Origin: Neospora caninum Liverpool
Taxonomy: Eukaryota > Apicomplexa > Conoidasida > Eucoccidiorida > Sarcocystidae
Direction: 5' to 3'
DNA: 64,000 nucleotides
NCBI RefSeq assembly: GCF_000208865.1
Contig: NC_018392.1
Location: 1,942,793-2,006,792 of the forward strand
Shown: positions 1 to 11,678 of the stretch, piece by piece
How the letters are laid out: each line of letters opens with the position of its first letter
Position numbering within the stretch: the stretch's first letter is position 1
The notes under the pieces: model-generated
Seen by the model: only the letters and a program-made list of their open reading frames with translations
The model's database searches: none
Told to the model about the DNA's origin: nothing
Translations under genes and position numbers: made by a program

Positions 1-2259
1 CATGCATCTACACATTGATGAATGCAGACACTTATTCATGGGCATGGATGCACCCTCAAATGTAACGTGTATATAGATATATCACCGCTGGCAGAGATCG
101 TGTATAAACGCGCTCGCGTATGCATGAGTCTACAAAAGTATGTACATACTTTTCGCGGTGGAGGCGAGTCTAGTACAGAATTCAACTGCCGGTTTTGCGC
201 CGGCGATGACAAGACCGAGCTACGGCCGTTTCGAGGTCAAGGATCCCGTGTCGAAAATTTCCCCCAGTCTGGCCGAAGAGGCGGCGGATAGAGACAGAAA
301 GAGGGCCGCGTCTTCCTTGTCCCCTCCGTTCTTGATCCTTTTCCTCTCTCCGTGCTCTCTTCTGTGGCGGCGCGTTTTCTGAGCTCTCTTCCTCGCTCTG
401 GATACTCCTGCGCTCTTCGCTCTGTAGTCTGCGCCTTTCCCCGGAAACACCCTCGGAAAGAAACCTCGAACCGAGACAACCCTTTCCGCGGAGCCTGGAG
501 AGAGAACAGAGCCACCAACGAGCTCTATCCTTCTCCCCTCTTCGAGCGTTTTAGGGTCGTCTTTCCCTCGCCCCGTCTGCCGTAGGAGACGGGGGAAGGA
601 TCCTCCGCCTGTAGCTGATCTGTGCGCAGCCAGTCGCACTGAAAGAGATCCGCGGAAGAGAGGAAGATCAAAAGATGCTCAGCGGCGTGTGCCGTGGAGC
701 GCGGAACGCATGGCCGGGTGTCGAGCGAGGAGAGCAGGCTCGGGAAGAAGCGACAGAGGAGATTCTGGGGAAAGCCAAGTTCCAGTCGGAACCATACACG
801 GCCGGACGAAGAGAGAGATGCATCTAGGCAGAAAACCAGCAAGGGATAGATGCACGAGACGAGCAAAAAGACAAGACAACTGGTTCTCGCGGCACGATTT
901 TCGAAGGGAAAACGACGAGCCTCACCAGAGCCGGACTGCGACGCAGTGCCGAAAAAAGGAACCCTCTGCCTGCGCGCGTTTGGCAAAAAAGGCAGGGAGG
1001 GGAAAGGAAAAAGTCGAGCAACGCTTTCGCTGAAACCACAAGGTGAGATGGCGGTGACCCCCCTCTATCTCACGCTGCGCAAGAACTTGGTGTCCGCCCG
1101 CGAGGACAGAAGAGCAGGGAGAGAGACTCTCGCTCACCCGCCTTTTCCCTCTCGGCGCGCTGGTTCTCGCTCCCCCTCTTGCCCGGGTGGCGCGCATCTA
1201 GCCTCCAAGTTTCTGAATATAAGCCGCCTCCCGAGTTTCGCAAAAGCGCAGTGGCAAAGGGCGTGCTGCTATATTCGCGCACCGGCTGCGGAGAGCAGGA
1301 GCTCGCTTTGCTGCGGTTGCTTCTGGGTGTGCTGGGCTGCTGAAGCGGCAGCTGTGTTCCGTTTCTTTTGCGAGAGCATCGGGAGCGTAGATCTCTGTGT
1401 AGGGCGAGGGGAGTGTCGATTCAGCGTCTGTTTGGTGCGAAGAATCAAGGAATTCGCGTTCCCAGCTACCCCAGTTGCCGTGGAGAAGCTTGGCTTTTCG
1501 GCTTTTTTCGTTCGCGGAGGACCCGAGAAAGAGAGACGCCGCAGGGATCGTGGAAGAGCGAGAGACATGCAGTGACACGACATCGACGGTTTCTTGCACG
1601 GTGAGGCCACGAGAGAAGCAGCGACCGCGAAAAGCCTGCCTGTGCACATGGGTGCCCTCTTTTGTTCCTCCTCTTTTGACGCGTTTCGCCTTCCTCTCAG
1701 GTTTCTCACATTTTCTCTGTCTCCGTTTCTTCACCGCAACGGCGGCCTCCCTAGATCCGTGTGCGCTTCGTGTCTTTCGGCCTGGATCCTTCTCGCTCTG
1801 TTTGTGTCCCCTTTTCTTCGTTGACTTTCTCTTCCTCCTTCTGTTCGCCTTCCTCGCGTTCATCTTCTTGGTCTCGGTCCCGCCTCGCTGTCTCTCTCTC
1901 TTCTATCGGTGACACTATCTCCTCGCTGCTGCGTGTCCTCTCGCTGTGTGTGTCCCCGGTGCCTTGTTCTGCGTTGTCGTTTTCGTTTTCTGGCCTCTCT
2001 GGGCGGCAAGCGCGCCAGCATGCGGCCTGGGAGTCTCTTGTTTACCTGTGTCATAGAGAGAAGCGCGTACTGTAAGACACGTGAACCGGTCTTCTCTTTG
2101 CTCTCCTGTTCTTCGCGGTTCTCCTCTGCGTCGCTCTCTTTTCCCTCTTCTCCGTGTTCCCCTCCTCCCTGCTCTGCCTCTCGCTGTCTCTCACGTATCC
2201 CTCCCTCGTCTTGTCCTCTGGTGCCTTTGCGCCCTTCCAGTTTCTCCTCCTTTTCGAGA
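1..2259. other. Upstream region without a supported gene
   Basis: I see no convincing coding segment here. Open frames of up to about 240 codons (for example 850-1575 on +) have arginine/serine-rich low-complexity translations and no recognisable domain or splice structure. From about 1640 to 2250 the + strand is strongly pyrimidine-rich (repeated TCTCT and CCTC), as expected of promoter/5' UTR sequence or an intron. It lies directly before the guanylate kinase gene and probably holds its promoter and leader. An upstream ATG at 2020 is in frame with that gene. Confidence 0.5.
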
Positions 2260-4410
2260 ATGTCGACTTGTCCCGCCTCGAACGCGAGACGCTGCTCGTC
2301 GCCGGTGAAGAGTCGCGGGGCCGTCTCTTTGGAGGAGGCAGGCGAAGATCGAACGACCGCGGCGGAGCTGCTTCCAGCCGCGTCGCTTGCAGGCACTTTG
2401 TCTCCAGCGTCGAAGAGTCTCGCCGCTTCCGGTGACGCAAAAAGCCTCGACGGAGGCGAGGGAGACACGGCGGACGCCTCTGCCGGGAAGAAGGACGCGC
2501 ATTCGCGTGAAGAGGAGACGCCGGCGAGCGAGAAAGCCTCACAGGAAAACGCCGTAGAGGACGCTGATGGAGACGAGCCGGGTTGCGATCGCGCTCGCGC
2601 TACCTCGCTAAAGAGGCTCCTCTGCGACAGCGCCCCTCCAGTCCTCGTCGTTGCGGGGCCGAGTGGGGTCGGCAAAGGAACTCTCGTCAAGCGAATCTTC
2701 GCACAATGGCCTCATGTAGGGCGAGAAAAGGGAGGAACCGAGAAGGGAGAGAGAAAAGAGAGTGAGATAAGCGAGTAGTCGAGAAGGAAGCGCATAGGGA
2801 GGGGAACAGAGAAGGACGAGAGAGAAGTAAGGGAGTAAGAGAGAAGGAAAAGGCCACAGAGAGAGCAACAGGAATGAGGCAGGCTTGGAGCCTGGTGCGC
2901 ACCTATTTTTCGATCGCGCATGTGTTTTGCGGTTCCCAACTTTTCCTTGCCTTTTTCGTCAGGCTTTCGGCTTCAGTATCAGCCACACCTCGCGGCAGCC
3001 CCGCCCGGGCGAGTGCCACGGCAAAGAATATTTCTTTTGTTCCCGCGAGGAGTTTGAGAGGCTGAAGAAAGAAGGTCACTTCGTGGAGTCGGCGGAGTTT
3101 TCTGGAAACTGTTACGGCACGTCTTTCGCGGCAGTCGACAAAGTTCGGTGCGTTTTCGCCTGCCACTGTCCATCGGTCTCTGGCGTCGTGCTGTTTCCTG
3201 TATCTGCATCCTTGAAGCCCAGCAAAGAGCGACGTCTGCTCGTCGTGTGTCTCTCGCTGTGTGTCCTCTGTGTCTCTCTGTCTTTCCCTCTCTGTCCCTC
3301 TCGGTGTCTCTTTTCTTCCGTCTTTTTCTGTGTCTCCTTCTATCTGTGTCATCGCCACCTGTGTCGTGCCCGTGTTTCGTTCTGAAATTTGCGCATCTCG
3401 ATCCCACGGGATAGGACGGATTGTAGAGAGTCAGAAACCGTGGTGAGGGAGCGACTGGAGCCTGCGGATACAACCGGAGGAAGCGCATGCATTAGCGGGG
3501 CTTCTGCCTTGTCCTGCCCTCTGCGACGAATTTCGTCAGTCGCGAAGAACGCATCTGCCTCCTCGAGATCGACATGGCCGGCGTCATCCAAATTCAGTCC
3601 ACTCCCCTCGCTAAGCAGGCGCACTTTGTGTTTATTAAGCCTCCCTCGGTGGTGGAACTGGAAGCTCGGCTACGAGGTCGATGCACAGAAAAAGAAGAAC
3701 ACGTACGTTTCTTGTCGCCACTTGCACCGTCAAAAAAATGCGTTTTTGGTTTTCTCTTGTGAGCGCCGCGAGCTGCGGAGACGTGATAATTCAGCTGTTT
3801 GCAGCGTTGTGACTGAAAGCCTATGCATTTGTATCTGAGCCAATGTCCATCTCTCTGTACCGGGATGTACCGAGGTACGCCTATCTGCCTCCGTTTCGTG
3901 TTTGCTAATGTAAAGCTGTTGCTGAAAAGCACACGATGTGGGATGGGTTTCTTATACGGCTGCTCTTTCACTTTTTTTTCTGTTAATACTGTTGAACCTG
4001 AATTCACCTGCCGGCGTATATGCGAATTGTGTGCATATATATTTGAAGACAAAGGTTAATCTCCACTGGACTGAGTCTCGACCATTCGAGTCTGTATAGG
4101 CTCCTCAACACTCTGGAGTCGCTGGACTGACCACGGCATCGGAACGTGATCGCCACAGCGTGTCCGCATCGCCGTCTTCCCACGAGTGTCTGCACATCTA
4201 TCCAAATATATATGTATATATACTTATGTATATGTATATTTGTGGATGTGCGTATTTCCGATTTTAGGAGTGCTGAGAGCCTGGAAGAATCAGAGTACTA
4301 CTCTGTGCCCACGAAACAATTTGACTGTGAATCTATAAATATATACGCATGTATGGAAGCATTTACGTGTGTATGTGGGTGTATACGTGCGTATATAAGA
4401 ATGTGCATGC

Positions 4411-4450
<40 letters not shown>

Positions 4451-4768
4451 AGTCTATCGGTAGATCATATACACGACAGGTGGTGTATATGTAGGGCTGG
4501 ACTCGTTTGTTGAATGTGCTTTTGGCGTGGTTTCTCGGTTTTTTTTCAGATTGCGAAGAGGCTGGCAGCAGCGAAGCGCGAATTGCTGCTGGCGAAAGAA
4601 GTCCACTTCGACTTCTACCTCACAAATGACAACTTGGAGGAGGCGTGGCAGAAGCTGGAGAGTCAGCTCGTCCAGTGGTATGGGCCTGTCTTCGACAAGA
4701 AGTCCGACCCAGGCGAGAAGAAGAGCAGACAGAGCGAAGAGGGAAACTCAGAGAGAAAGGCAGAGTAA
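2260..4768 (+). CDS. Guanylate kinase, four exons
   Basis: GMP kinase (ATP + GMP to ADP + GDP), an essential step of guanine nucleotide supply, expected in the cytosol. Exons: 2260-2715, 2963-3147, 3540-3702, 4550-4768; all junctions have GT/AG ends and matching phases, giving 340 aa. Visible motifs are the P-loop GPSGVGKG (residues 133-140), the GMP-binding run [14 protein letters not shown] followed by GKEYFF, then [11 protein letters not shown], the [10 protein letters not shown] strand, the RLRGR lid and the TEKEEHIAKRL segment. These occur in the same order as in human GUK1. About 132 residues before the P-loop are low-complexity (Ser/Ala/Glu-rich), absent from typical kinases of about 200 aa. 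The start is uncertain: 2260 gives MSTCPAS, while 2020 is an in-frame alternative adding 80 residues. Introns are 247, 392 and 847 bp; the last holds an AT microsatellite. The C-terminus ends in a short Lys/Glu-rich tail. Confidence 0.9.
4414..4447. repeat. (AT)n microsatellite in intron 3 of guanylate kinase
   Basis: A run of 17 AT dinucleotides, inside a wider AT-rich stretch of the intron 3703-4549 that contains many TATA/GTAT words. It lies about 100 bp before the acceptor at 4549. Confidence 0.9.
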
Positions 4769-7700
4769 AAGAGAGATCGGGATCGGCAGAGAAGGCGAGG
4801 AAAGAAGAGAAAGCGAGCGGGAAGGAGAGACGAGAACGAGGAGAAAAGACACAGCTTTGCCATTTGTCGTACGGAGAGACACAAATCCACCGGAATGGAG
4901 CCCCCACAGCTACGGCCAGAGTCCATTCGAAAAGGGTCTCTAGGGCGAAGAAGAGAAACGAGGAACAGGGGAGGGACGAAGGCGGGGGAGGCATTCAGTT
5001 GGGCGTTTGCGAGGACATGGCAGGAGAGAATGGAGAGCAGAGGACTCGGTTATGGACCCTCTTCAGTCGGCTCGTGTTTGCTTCTGAGAATGCTTTGAGG
5101 ACACACCGTCAAGAAGAAAAATGCCTGAGATGGCGAGAAAATGGAGAAGAGAGAAACAGGTGGTTCACGGGATCAGGCAACGAAAAGGGACGACTCGACA
5201 GAGAAGCGCCGCATGCGCTGTCTAGGTTCACCATCGAGAGAGAGTGGGCGGAAGAAAAGAGAAGCGGTTCGAAGGAAGAAAAGCCTTAAAGAGGAAGATT
5301 CTGCATACATACTTTTAAGTATAGAGGCGTAGAAAAATTTCTAAAGGCTGAGACGACAGGTTTTCCCGTGAGTGCGTGTAGACGCACGTACATGAATGGT
5401 GCATGTCCGTATATAACGATGTGCATGTGTATTTCAGTTCATGCTCTTGAACCAATCAATATCTGTATGCGGTCTCATTGAAGCGACGGTGGGATTGAGA
5501 GTTCCATTGTTTTTTTGATAACACCCACTTGATCGCTTTTTTTTCTGACGGGGACAGGCGACAGTGTTTTCCTGAGGGGTGGTACACATGATGAGCTGTG
5601 GAGAGATTCTTTTTCCGTAGCTGGTCTTCAGTTATGACAGAAAGCGATTTTTGTGCTTCGCTTCGAGCTCTGGGAGCACACTACGGGGCATGTTTCTCGG
5701 GCTTCTTTCCTCTGACAGCACGGCACGTGTTCGGTGGGGGCGTGTGGGGGGGGGGGGGGGGAAACGCTCGTTTTCCTTCCCTTATCTTGTTATACCACAA
5801 CAGCTTTTTCGGTAGGGCGAGGCTCGAAATCGGCGGGTGTTTCTCTCCTTCACACGAACTGCTTAATAACTCGACGCCTTCGGGGCGGATGTAGAATGAC
5901 GTTACACGTTCGGCAGGAAGTATGTATGGGATGCACGTATACATCCTTAAAGCATATTCACTGTATGTCTATACGCAGGTGAATTCAAGACTATGGAGTC
6001 GGCCGGCTGTCGCCCCCATCAAGCGAAAAAACTGAATCTTGTTCAATAGCAAGGTAGTAATGAGCCGACAGGGAGGTACTGATACAAGCCGAGGATGAGA
6101 ACTCCCAATATCATCTGATCTGCTATCCCCGGCGTACCTCAGGATCGTTATATAATGTAGAGATAGAAAGTAACGTGGCCCTTATCCACACTGCTTCGGC
6201 AAAAGGTAGATATACAATTGTAATGGCTCCGGCACACCAAAGATAGAAGACCACTCTGCATATAGATGTGGATCTGTCGAGCCGTCTACCTACGGCTCGC
6301 TCTGCGCACATGAGTGTCGAGTTTCTCGAGGCTACAATTGAGATGAAACGACATGGTCTACAAGACAGCCTCGCTTTTCCTCTCGTCGCTTTCGACATGC
6401 TGAATACTATGCCCGACCGGGAGGTTTTCAGTTATCTTTAGTTAGGGATCTCGGGATGGCTAATAGTGCGTAGTCGCGTCATCTCGTGAGCGTGTAAAGA
6501 ACTCCGCGAGAAAGGGACGAAACGAGCACCGAGATGGGGAGAAGAATGAGCGTGGAAAGCGAACAAGTAGAACGGAGCAAGGATCAAAGGCACATTAAAG
6601 AGACGAGACACAGAGAGACTGTAGAGATGAAGAGGAGTAAGAGAGGACGCAGGAAGGACGCGAGCAGGCAGGACAGGAAAGAAACGATGTGTTGGCGTGG
6701 TTTCTCCGATAACCGTCACACTGAAGCGACATGTGATAACTTTCGCAGATCCGAGTTTTTCACGTGGACTCGTGCCCACGTGTTTTTGAACGTCCTGGGT
6801 CACGCAGAGAGTCGCGCAACGGACAAACTTGCCCTACGCAAATCTGAGTCACTGGTGTGGTAGGGAGCAGCTACAAAATCGTAATCGCCATCTTTTCTCC
6901 TTTTGTTCCACTATGTTACACAGTCGAAGTCCGCTTCGCGTTTTGTGGTGGAAAGCTCCTCATCGGGAGGAAGGACATGTGGATCTGCGTTCGCTCGCCA
7001 ACGGAGCAGAAAAAGACGTCGTGATGCACCAGGAGTCCCGTTTGCTGTCTGTATACTGGAAATTTGTGCACGTGATGGCGACTGCAAAGCCGGCCGGCGT
7101 CTTGTCGGTCAACAGCGGTCATCTCCTGGTACGTGGACCTTCCAGCGTCTTTGCAGGGAGGTGTGTATGACCGAGCGCGTACGAAAGGACGGACCCACCT
7201 GTTCATAAGTCTCCGGCCCCACATGCTTGCGTAAATTCGCCTCGGACTCAGCTGCTCATTCCAGAACTTGGTGGTCCCAGATTCCGGTTTGCGTTTTACT
7301 TGGCTGATGGGAATCCTGATTCGTTAAAAGATGGAGTTTTTGTGCAGTCGAAATAGAAATGCAACCCTCGAAGATATCGGCCGCGGCGCAGAGCTGGTCT
7401 TCAGCCCCTGAACGAGCAAGACGGGCAACAGGAAGAGAGGAAAACAGAGACATGTTGTCCCTGGATAGGTCACCCTCCTCCCACTGAAGCCAGGTCCCCT
7501 TCGGCTATAGTACCGCCTCTGTTCCGACCGCAAGGAAACGTGAGCCTCTGAAGGCTGCGTGCTGCCATACACCATATTCTCGAGTAAACAGCGTGAACAT
7601 CTGTTATGACTGCCCAAGGAGATGCCCCACCGTGAACATCTGTTAGGACTGTCCAGGGAGATGCCCCCATATCCTGAATTTAGATAGCTACAACCCGACG

Positions 7701-8225
7701 AGCAATGGACAAGTTGGTCAACGCCACTGCTACCGGTTTTAGCCGCACTGTGTCTGCCGTTTCAATCTCGTAACAACTCCGGGGCACCCTCGCGAACAAG
7801 ACTACCGTATTATTTCCGATCATCGGTTGGTTAGCGATTTGTTACACATCCTTAGCTTTGGTTGTTCCATATCTGAGTGCGCCGCCGGCCCGCGCACCTG
7901 CGTGGTTAACAGCAAAAGATTTTAGCGTATAACGGCAAAGTGGCACAGAGAGCACTGAACTGCGGGAGTGGGCGGACACGGGAGTGGTGATTCCTATTTT
8001 CCTTTGGAGAGTGATTCTGGCGTTTAACCCTCTAGGTTCGATGCCAACCTTGTGGCTTACACAACGTTTTGAAGGCAAGTGTGACAACAGAGGGCACTTG
8101 GCTCTGCGGCGGAGAGGACTTTTAGCGTCAATCTATGGCTCTGAGGAGCTGTCAAATGCGTACCACCGTAAGCACCGAAAGACGCTGCTGAGGGTCAACA
8201 CGCACTCCTTTCAGCGCACTTTCCG
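4769..8225. other. Spacer between guanylate kinase and the 8.2-kb gene
   Basis: About 3.4 kb with no supported gene. The first 500 bp are purine-rich (GAGA-type) and probably hold the 3' UTR of guanylate kinase. A homopolymer of 16 G occupies 5746-5761, and a short direct repeat lies at 7592-7667. Open frames in it are short and do not resemble each other or known domains. Confidence 0.5.
7592..7667. repeat. Tandem direct repeat, 37 bp, period 39
   Basis: Copy 1 is 7592-7628 and copy 2 is 7631-7667, both starting CGTGAACATCTGTTA and ending GATGCCCC. They differ at three positions, so 34 of 37 bases are identical. There are only two copies and no coding context. Confidence 0.85.
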
Positions 8226-8876
8226 ATGGCGACAGGTTCCGTCCTGCTTCTTTTCGTGGCGCTCTGCTGTATAGTTTGGGACGCGACCATCCTCTCGGGC
8301 ACGTCCTTGGAACTCAGAGAGGGTGAGGAGCCCCAGTGGAGGAAAACAGGGAGCTCGAAATCAGAAACAGACAGCACCCAAAAGCGCAGCACGCCACCGC
8401 GAGTGCTGGAATATGTTGTCCCACAGCAAATCTTCAAAGGAAGCTTCCGTCGGTTCAACGTGAGCCCAACACATGGAGAGAAAATACGGATCGTTGACCA
8501 ATCGGGTAAAATGCGCATGGAGCCATCAGCATCGAACGACGATTTCACGCTCGAAACGGTTTTTCCAGTTGAAGGACGGCTGTGCAATCTTCAAAAGACT
8601 GTTTCCTTGCAGGCACTCTTCCAGCGGTACACACAACCCAAGGCGAGGAAGTTTTGGAAGGAGGAAGCTTGGCAGGGGCATAAGGTCTACGAGATTTCCT
8701 TACCCGTCTTTGACCCGAGGAAATGTACTCCTCAGGTGCATGAGCCAGCGGTGGAGTTCTGTATCCTCTTTACCTCAGGCCCCCTCGACGTTCTCGAAAA
8801 GGCAAAACGAGTAGGGTTTGCTGCTCGTGCTCTCCCAGATAGCCTTCTGGTGCGCGTTCTGTGGAACGCGGTGTAG
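8226..8876 (+). CDS. Putative secreted protein, intronless, family not recognised
   Basis: A single-exon frame of 216 codons. The N-terminus MATGSVLLLFVALCCIVWDA is a good signal peptide (short polar n-region, about 14 hydrophobic residues, small residues before a likely cut near residues 20-25). No further membrane segment or GPI-type tail is visible, so it would be a soluble secretory-pathway protein. The mature part has three cysteines (in RLCNL, RKCTP and VEFCILF contexts) and mixed polar/hydrophobic strand-like stretches. The six-cysteine pattern of SRS surface antigens is absent. I do not recognise a family. Codon use and the signal peptide favour a real gene, and coccidian secreted effectors are often intronless, but this rests on inference. 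The gene sits alone between two long non-coding spacers. Confidence 0.6.
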   Translation: MATGSVLLLFVALCCIVWDATILSGTSLELREGEEPQWRKTGSSKSETDSTQKRSTPPRVLEYVVPQQIFKGSFRRFNVSPTHGEKIRIVDQSGKMRMEPSASNDDFTLETVFPVEGRLCNLQKTVSLQALFQRYTQPKARKFWKEEAWQGHKVYEISLPVFDPRKCTPQVHEPAVEFCILFTSGPLDVLEKAKRVGFAARALPDSLLVRVLWNAV

Positions 8877-11678
8877 CTAGGCCCTCTGGTAATTTCACTG
8901 TATAAAAAACAAAGCACCCCACTCGCGCCTAATTAGAGATCATCCTCATCACTTTCATTCGACCTGTCCCCTCTCATGGTTCTAAAGACGGTTGGCGTAC
9001 GTAGCGCTATTACAATCGATCTGGAACCAAGGTCTTCACTGACATCAGCCCCTACGTGTTTCTCCAAAGCTGAATTGCACGGGTGGTAATATAACAATGC
9101 TCCTCCACGGCAGGCAACGGGGAAATCTGAGAGAGAACGAATATGTTCGAGGTGGCGCACAGAGTACGTGAAGAAACGGGACTGGCATGGGCTCGGATGA
9201 GGTAAATGAGGTTACTCTTTGTGTCTACGTGTATAACCCCACAGGTTTGAGAAACTCTGGAGTTGGATATGCTTTGCTCTGCTTCCCTCGCGGATATTTC
9301 ATCAAATGCATGGAGTGCTGATATATAAGAGTGCCACAGGAGATCGTCACTGGCTTTCCCAACTTCTTGTCTGAGCAACTATGCCTTGTGCTTCTTACAA
9401 CTTGCGTCCACCGTAAACAGAGGGAGTGGGCAATTAAAGTGGAAAAACAGGCTAATGAACCCGACTCCGTGTTGGCGGCGCGCTCACGCGTTTCATTTGT
9501 GTTGGACAGACGCGCGAAGTTGTGCCCTGCGTAATATTGTGAGAATTCGATCGTTACATTAGCGGATCCCATATCGCAAACTGTGACGAGGCAAGTGATT
9601 GCCTTCTCGATAACGCAAAGCGAAGGCGTTGCCTACACACGCAACACCTGCACCACAAGGTCAGAGGAGATCACCACTGCTGACAGCATCAATTCCTCGT
9701 CTCTCCAATAAACTATTGCAACTGTTGATGGCGTCGGTACCATAAACAATGTGTATTCCTACACTGTGATAGATACATTCAAACACATACACAAGTACGC
9801 CAATGCGTGTGTCTGCAGCACTAAAACAACGGAGGAGAGGAGTTTGTTTAGTGGCCTCCGATACAAGATCGTAAATGTAGAAGCAACGTGGTAGTGAGGA
9901 CTGAATGTTGCGCAAAATGACACCGTATACATGTGAACATTCACACTTGGATATCGTAAGCTATCCACCTGCTTCGCTCAATTTTCAGTCCGGAACGTCA
10001 CGTTCCTGAGACAATAATGTACAAATTTCACTGACGCTGTAGCGGCCTGAGGACAGGAAGGTTTCGCAGAAGATCAGTTGGCAGCGAAGGGCACACAGTG
10101 TCTGTTCAAACTCGAGCGCCAGTAGATGTGTGGGTCCCCACGCAGTTGGCTTTGGCTGACACCCAACTGTTCCGCTGTCGCAGCGGTTTCCGAAGGGTTA
10201 CAGAGCCGGCGTCAAGCGATGCTGATTTTCAGCTGGATGAGGTCACGAAGACAGACTTCGTCACGGTCTAAAGAACGGGTGTTTCCTGTGATGCCCTCTT
10301 GATTCCCGAGCACATTGGATTTTCGCGAGCCGTTGCAAACCGTCTAAAGTTGGCTTTGTCTGCAGTCCGTGCAACGGAAAATTAAGGAACTTGACTCCTC
10401 GTTTACAGTGTGTGCAGGTGTGTGTGTGTGTGTGTGTGTGTGGGGAGTCTGTAGTTGACTTGACAGAAACTGTTTCGTGGCTATTACGAAGTACATGACA
10501 GTTTGGTAAAGCCATGCATCGTTACCGTGGTCTTACAGATAGCAATGGAGTCGGCTGCGACACTCCACACCGCAATCATTCTCCCCTGTGCGCTAACATT
10601 GTCAATGGCGCACCCGTACGGCATGTCACAAGCAAACGTGATCCTACCGTGGCTGTGAACGGCTAGATCATGTCATGAGCCATTTTCTGCTAAAGCGAGC
10701 ACATACCCTGTGCATTGCAGGGCTAAGAATCAAATGGTTTTGCCGCTTAGTGAACTACATCGGCCATACCCCCCGTACTTGGCCTTTGTCTTCTTAAACA
10801 AGCAAAACTGTTGTCCTGTGGTGAGTTCCCGATGACGCTGCCACAGACGAGTTTTTATAGGGGATAAAGAAACCCGTAAAACAGCTCGTCTGCGTGAGAG
10901 AATTGCGGCAGTTCATCAGCCGGAAACCGGCTGTTTCTCGTATGTCTGCCGTCAGTCGAAGGGATTGGAGTAGCTACTGCATCCCAGTAGTTCTGTGGGT
11001 TTGCAAGGCCTTTACACGAAAACTGGTCAGCACACAGAAAGGCGACAAGTCCCTGTCATATCCGCGCACCCGCGAACCGCAATGCCAGGAACTTACACGT
11101 CTCCAATGTTCCTCCTGACCTCGGGTCCGAAACGGTTACCGAATATAACGCGTGCGCTTAACTCCCGTGATCCCCATGCCTATCTGTTCACAATTGTGTG
11201 GTTCTGAGAGCCCAGCTCTCCAGGTCAGCAGTAATGTCACTCGCTATCCTCCACGCACTGCTGCGGTCAACTACCTCAACCAAAAACGACATCCGACTCT
11301 TGCCACAAGCCGGCAGTTTTATGAGACACGCCAGACCACTCAAAAGGCCTGTCTATTCCTGAGGACTATACGAGTACGCATTGCGCGTGTAGACGCGGTG
11401 AAGAACGTCGTGAATCCGTGCCTTGTCTGGTGACCTGCCACTGAAGAGCGGAGCGGCACCGTTGAGGGCGTTTAAGCTGAAGCTCCTGAGGAAGTCATGC
11501 TTGCAGGAGGTACATCTGATACTCCTGCTGATATCCGCACCTAAGCAAAACCCGAATCCCTTGCGCGTCAAAAAGCGCATGAGTATGCGCCCACAGAAAC
11601 CGAGGCACGCAGTTGATGCGCACGAATGTCTGTCCCACCAGATTTGGATCCATTTCACCTCCCCATCGTAATTCTACA
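8877..11678. other. Quiet spacer before the large coiled-coil gene
   Basis: No supported gene in about 2.8 kb. Base composition is closer to 50% GC than in the flanking genes, and open frames are short (up to about 115 codons) and unrelated to known families. A (TG)n tract lies at 10419-10442. The last few hundred bases probably contain the promoter and leader of the gene starting at 11679 (an in-frame ATG also exists at 11616). Confidence 0.5.
10419..10442. repeat. (TG)12 microsatellite
   Basis: An uninterrupted TG run in non-coding spacer DNA. Confidence 0.85.

Noticed and set aside
850..1575. 241-codon + frame upstream of guanylate kinase
   Set aside because: Basic low-complexity translation and no domain. 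More likely chance in GC-rich leader DNA.
8226..8876. SRS (SAG1-related) surface antigen identity for the secreted gene
   Set aside because: Lacks the six-cysteine SRS pattern and a GPI-type hydrophobic C-terminus.
8933..9160. Minus-strand 75-codon frame ending in an acidic NESDEDDL tail
   Set aside because: The acidic end is eye-catching, but the frame is short with no exon continuation or homology, so it is not annotated as a gene.
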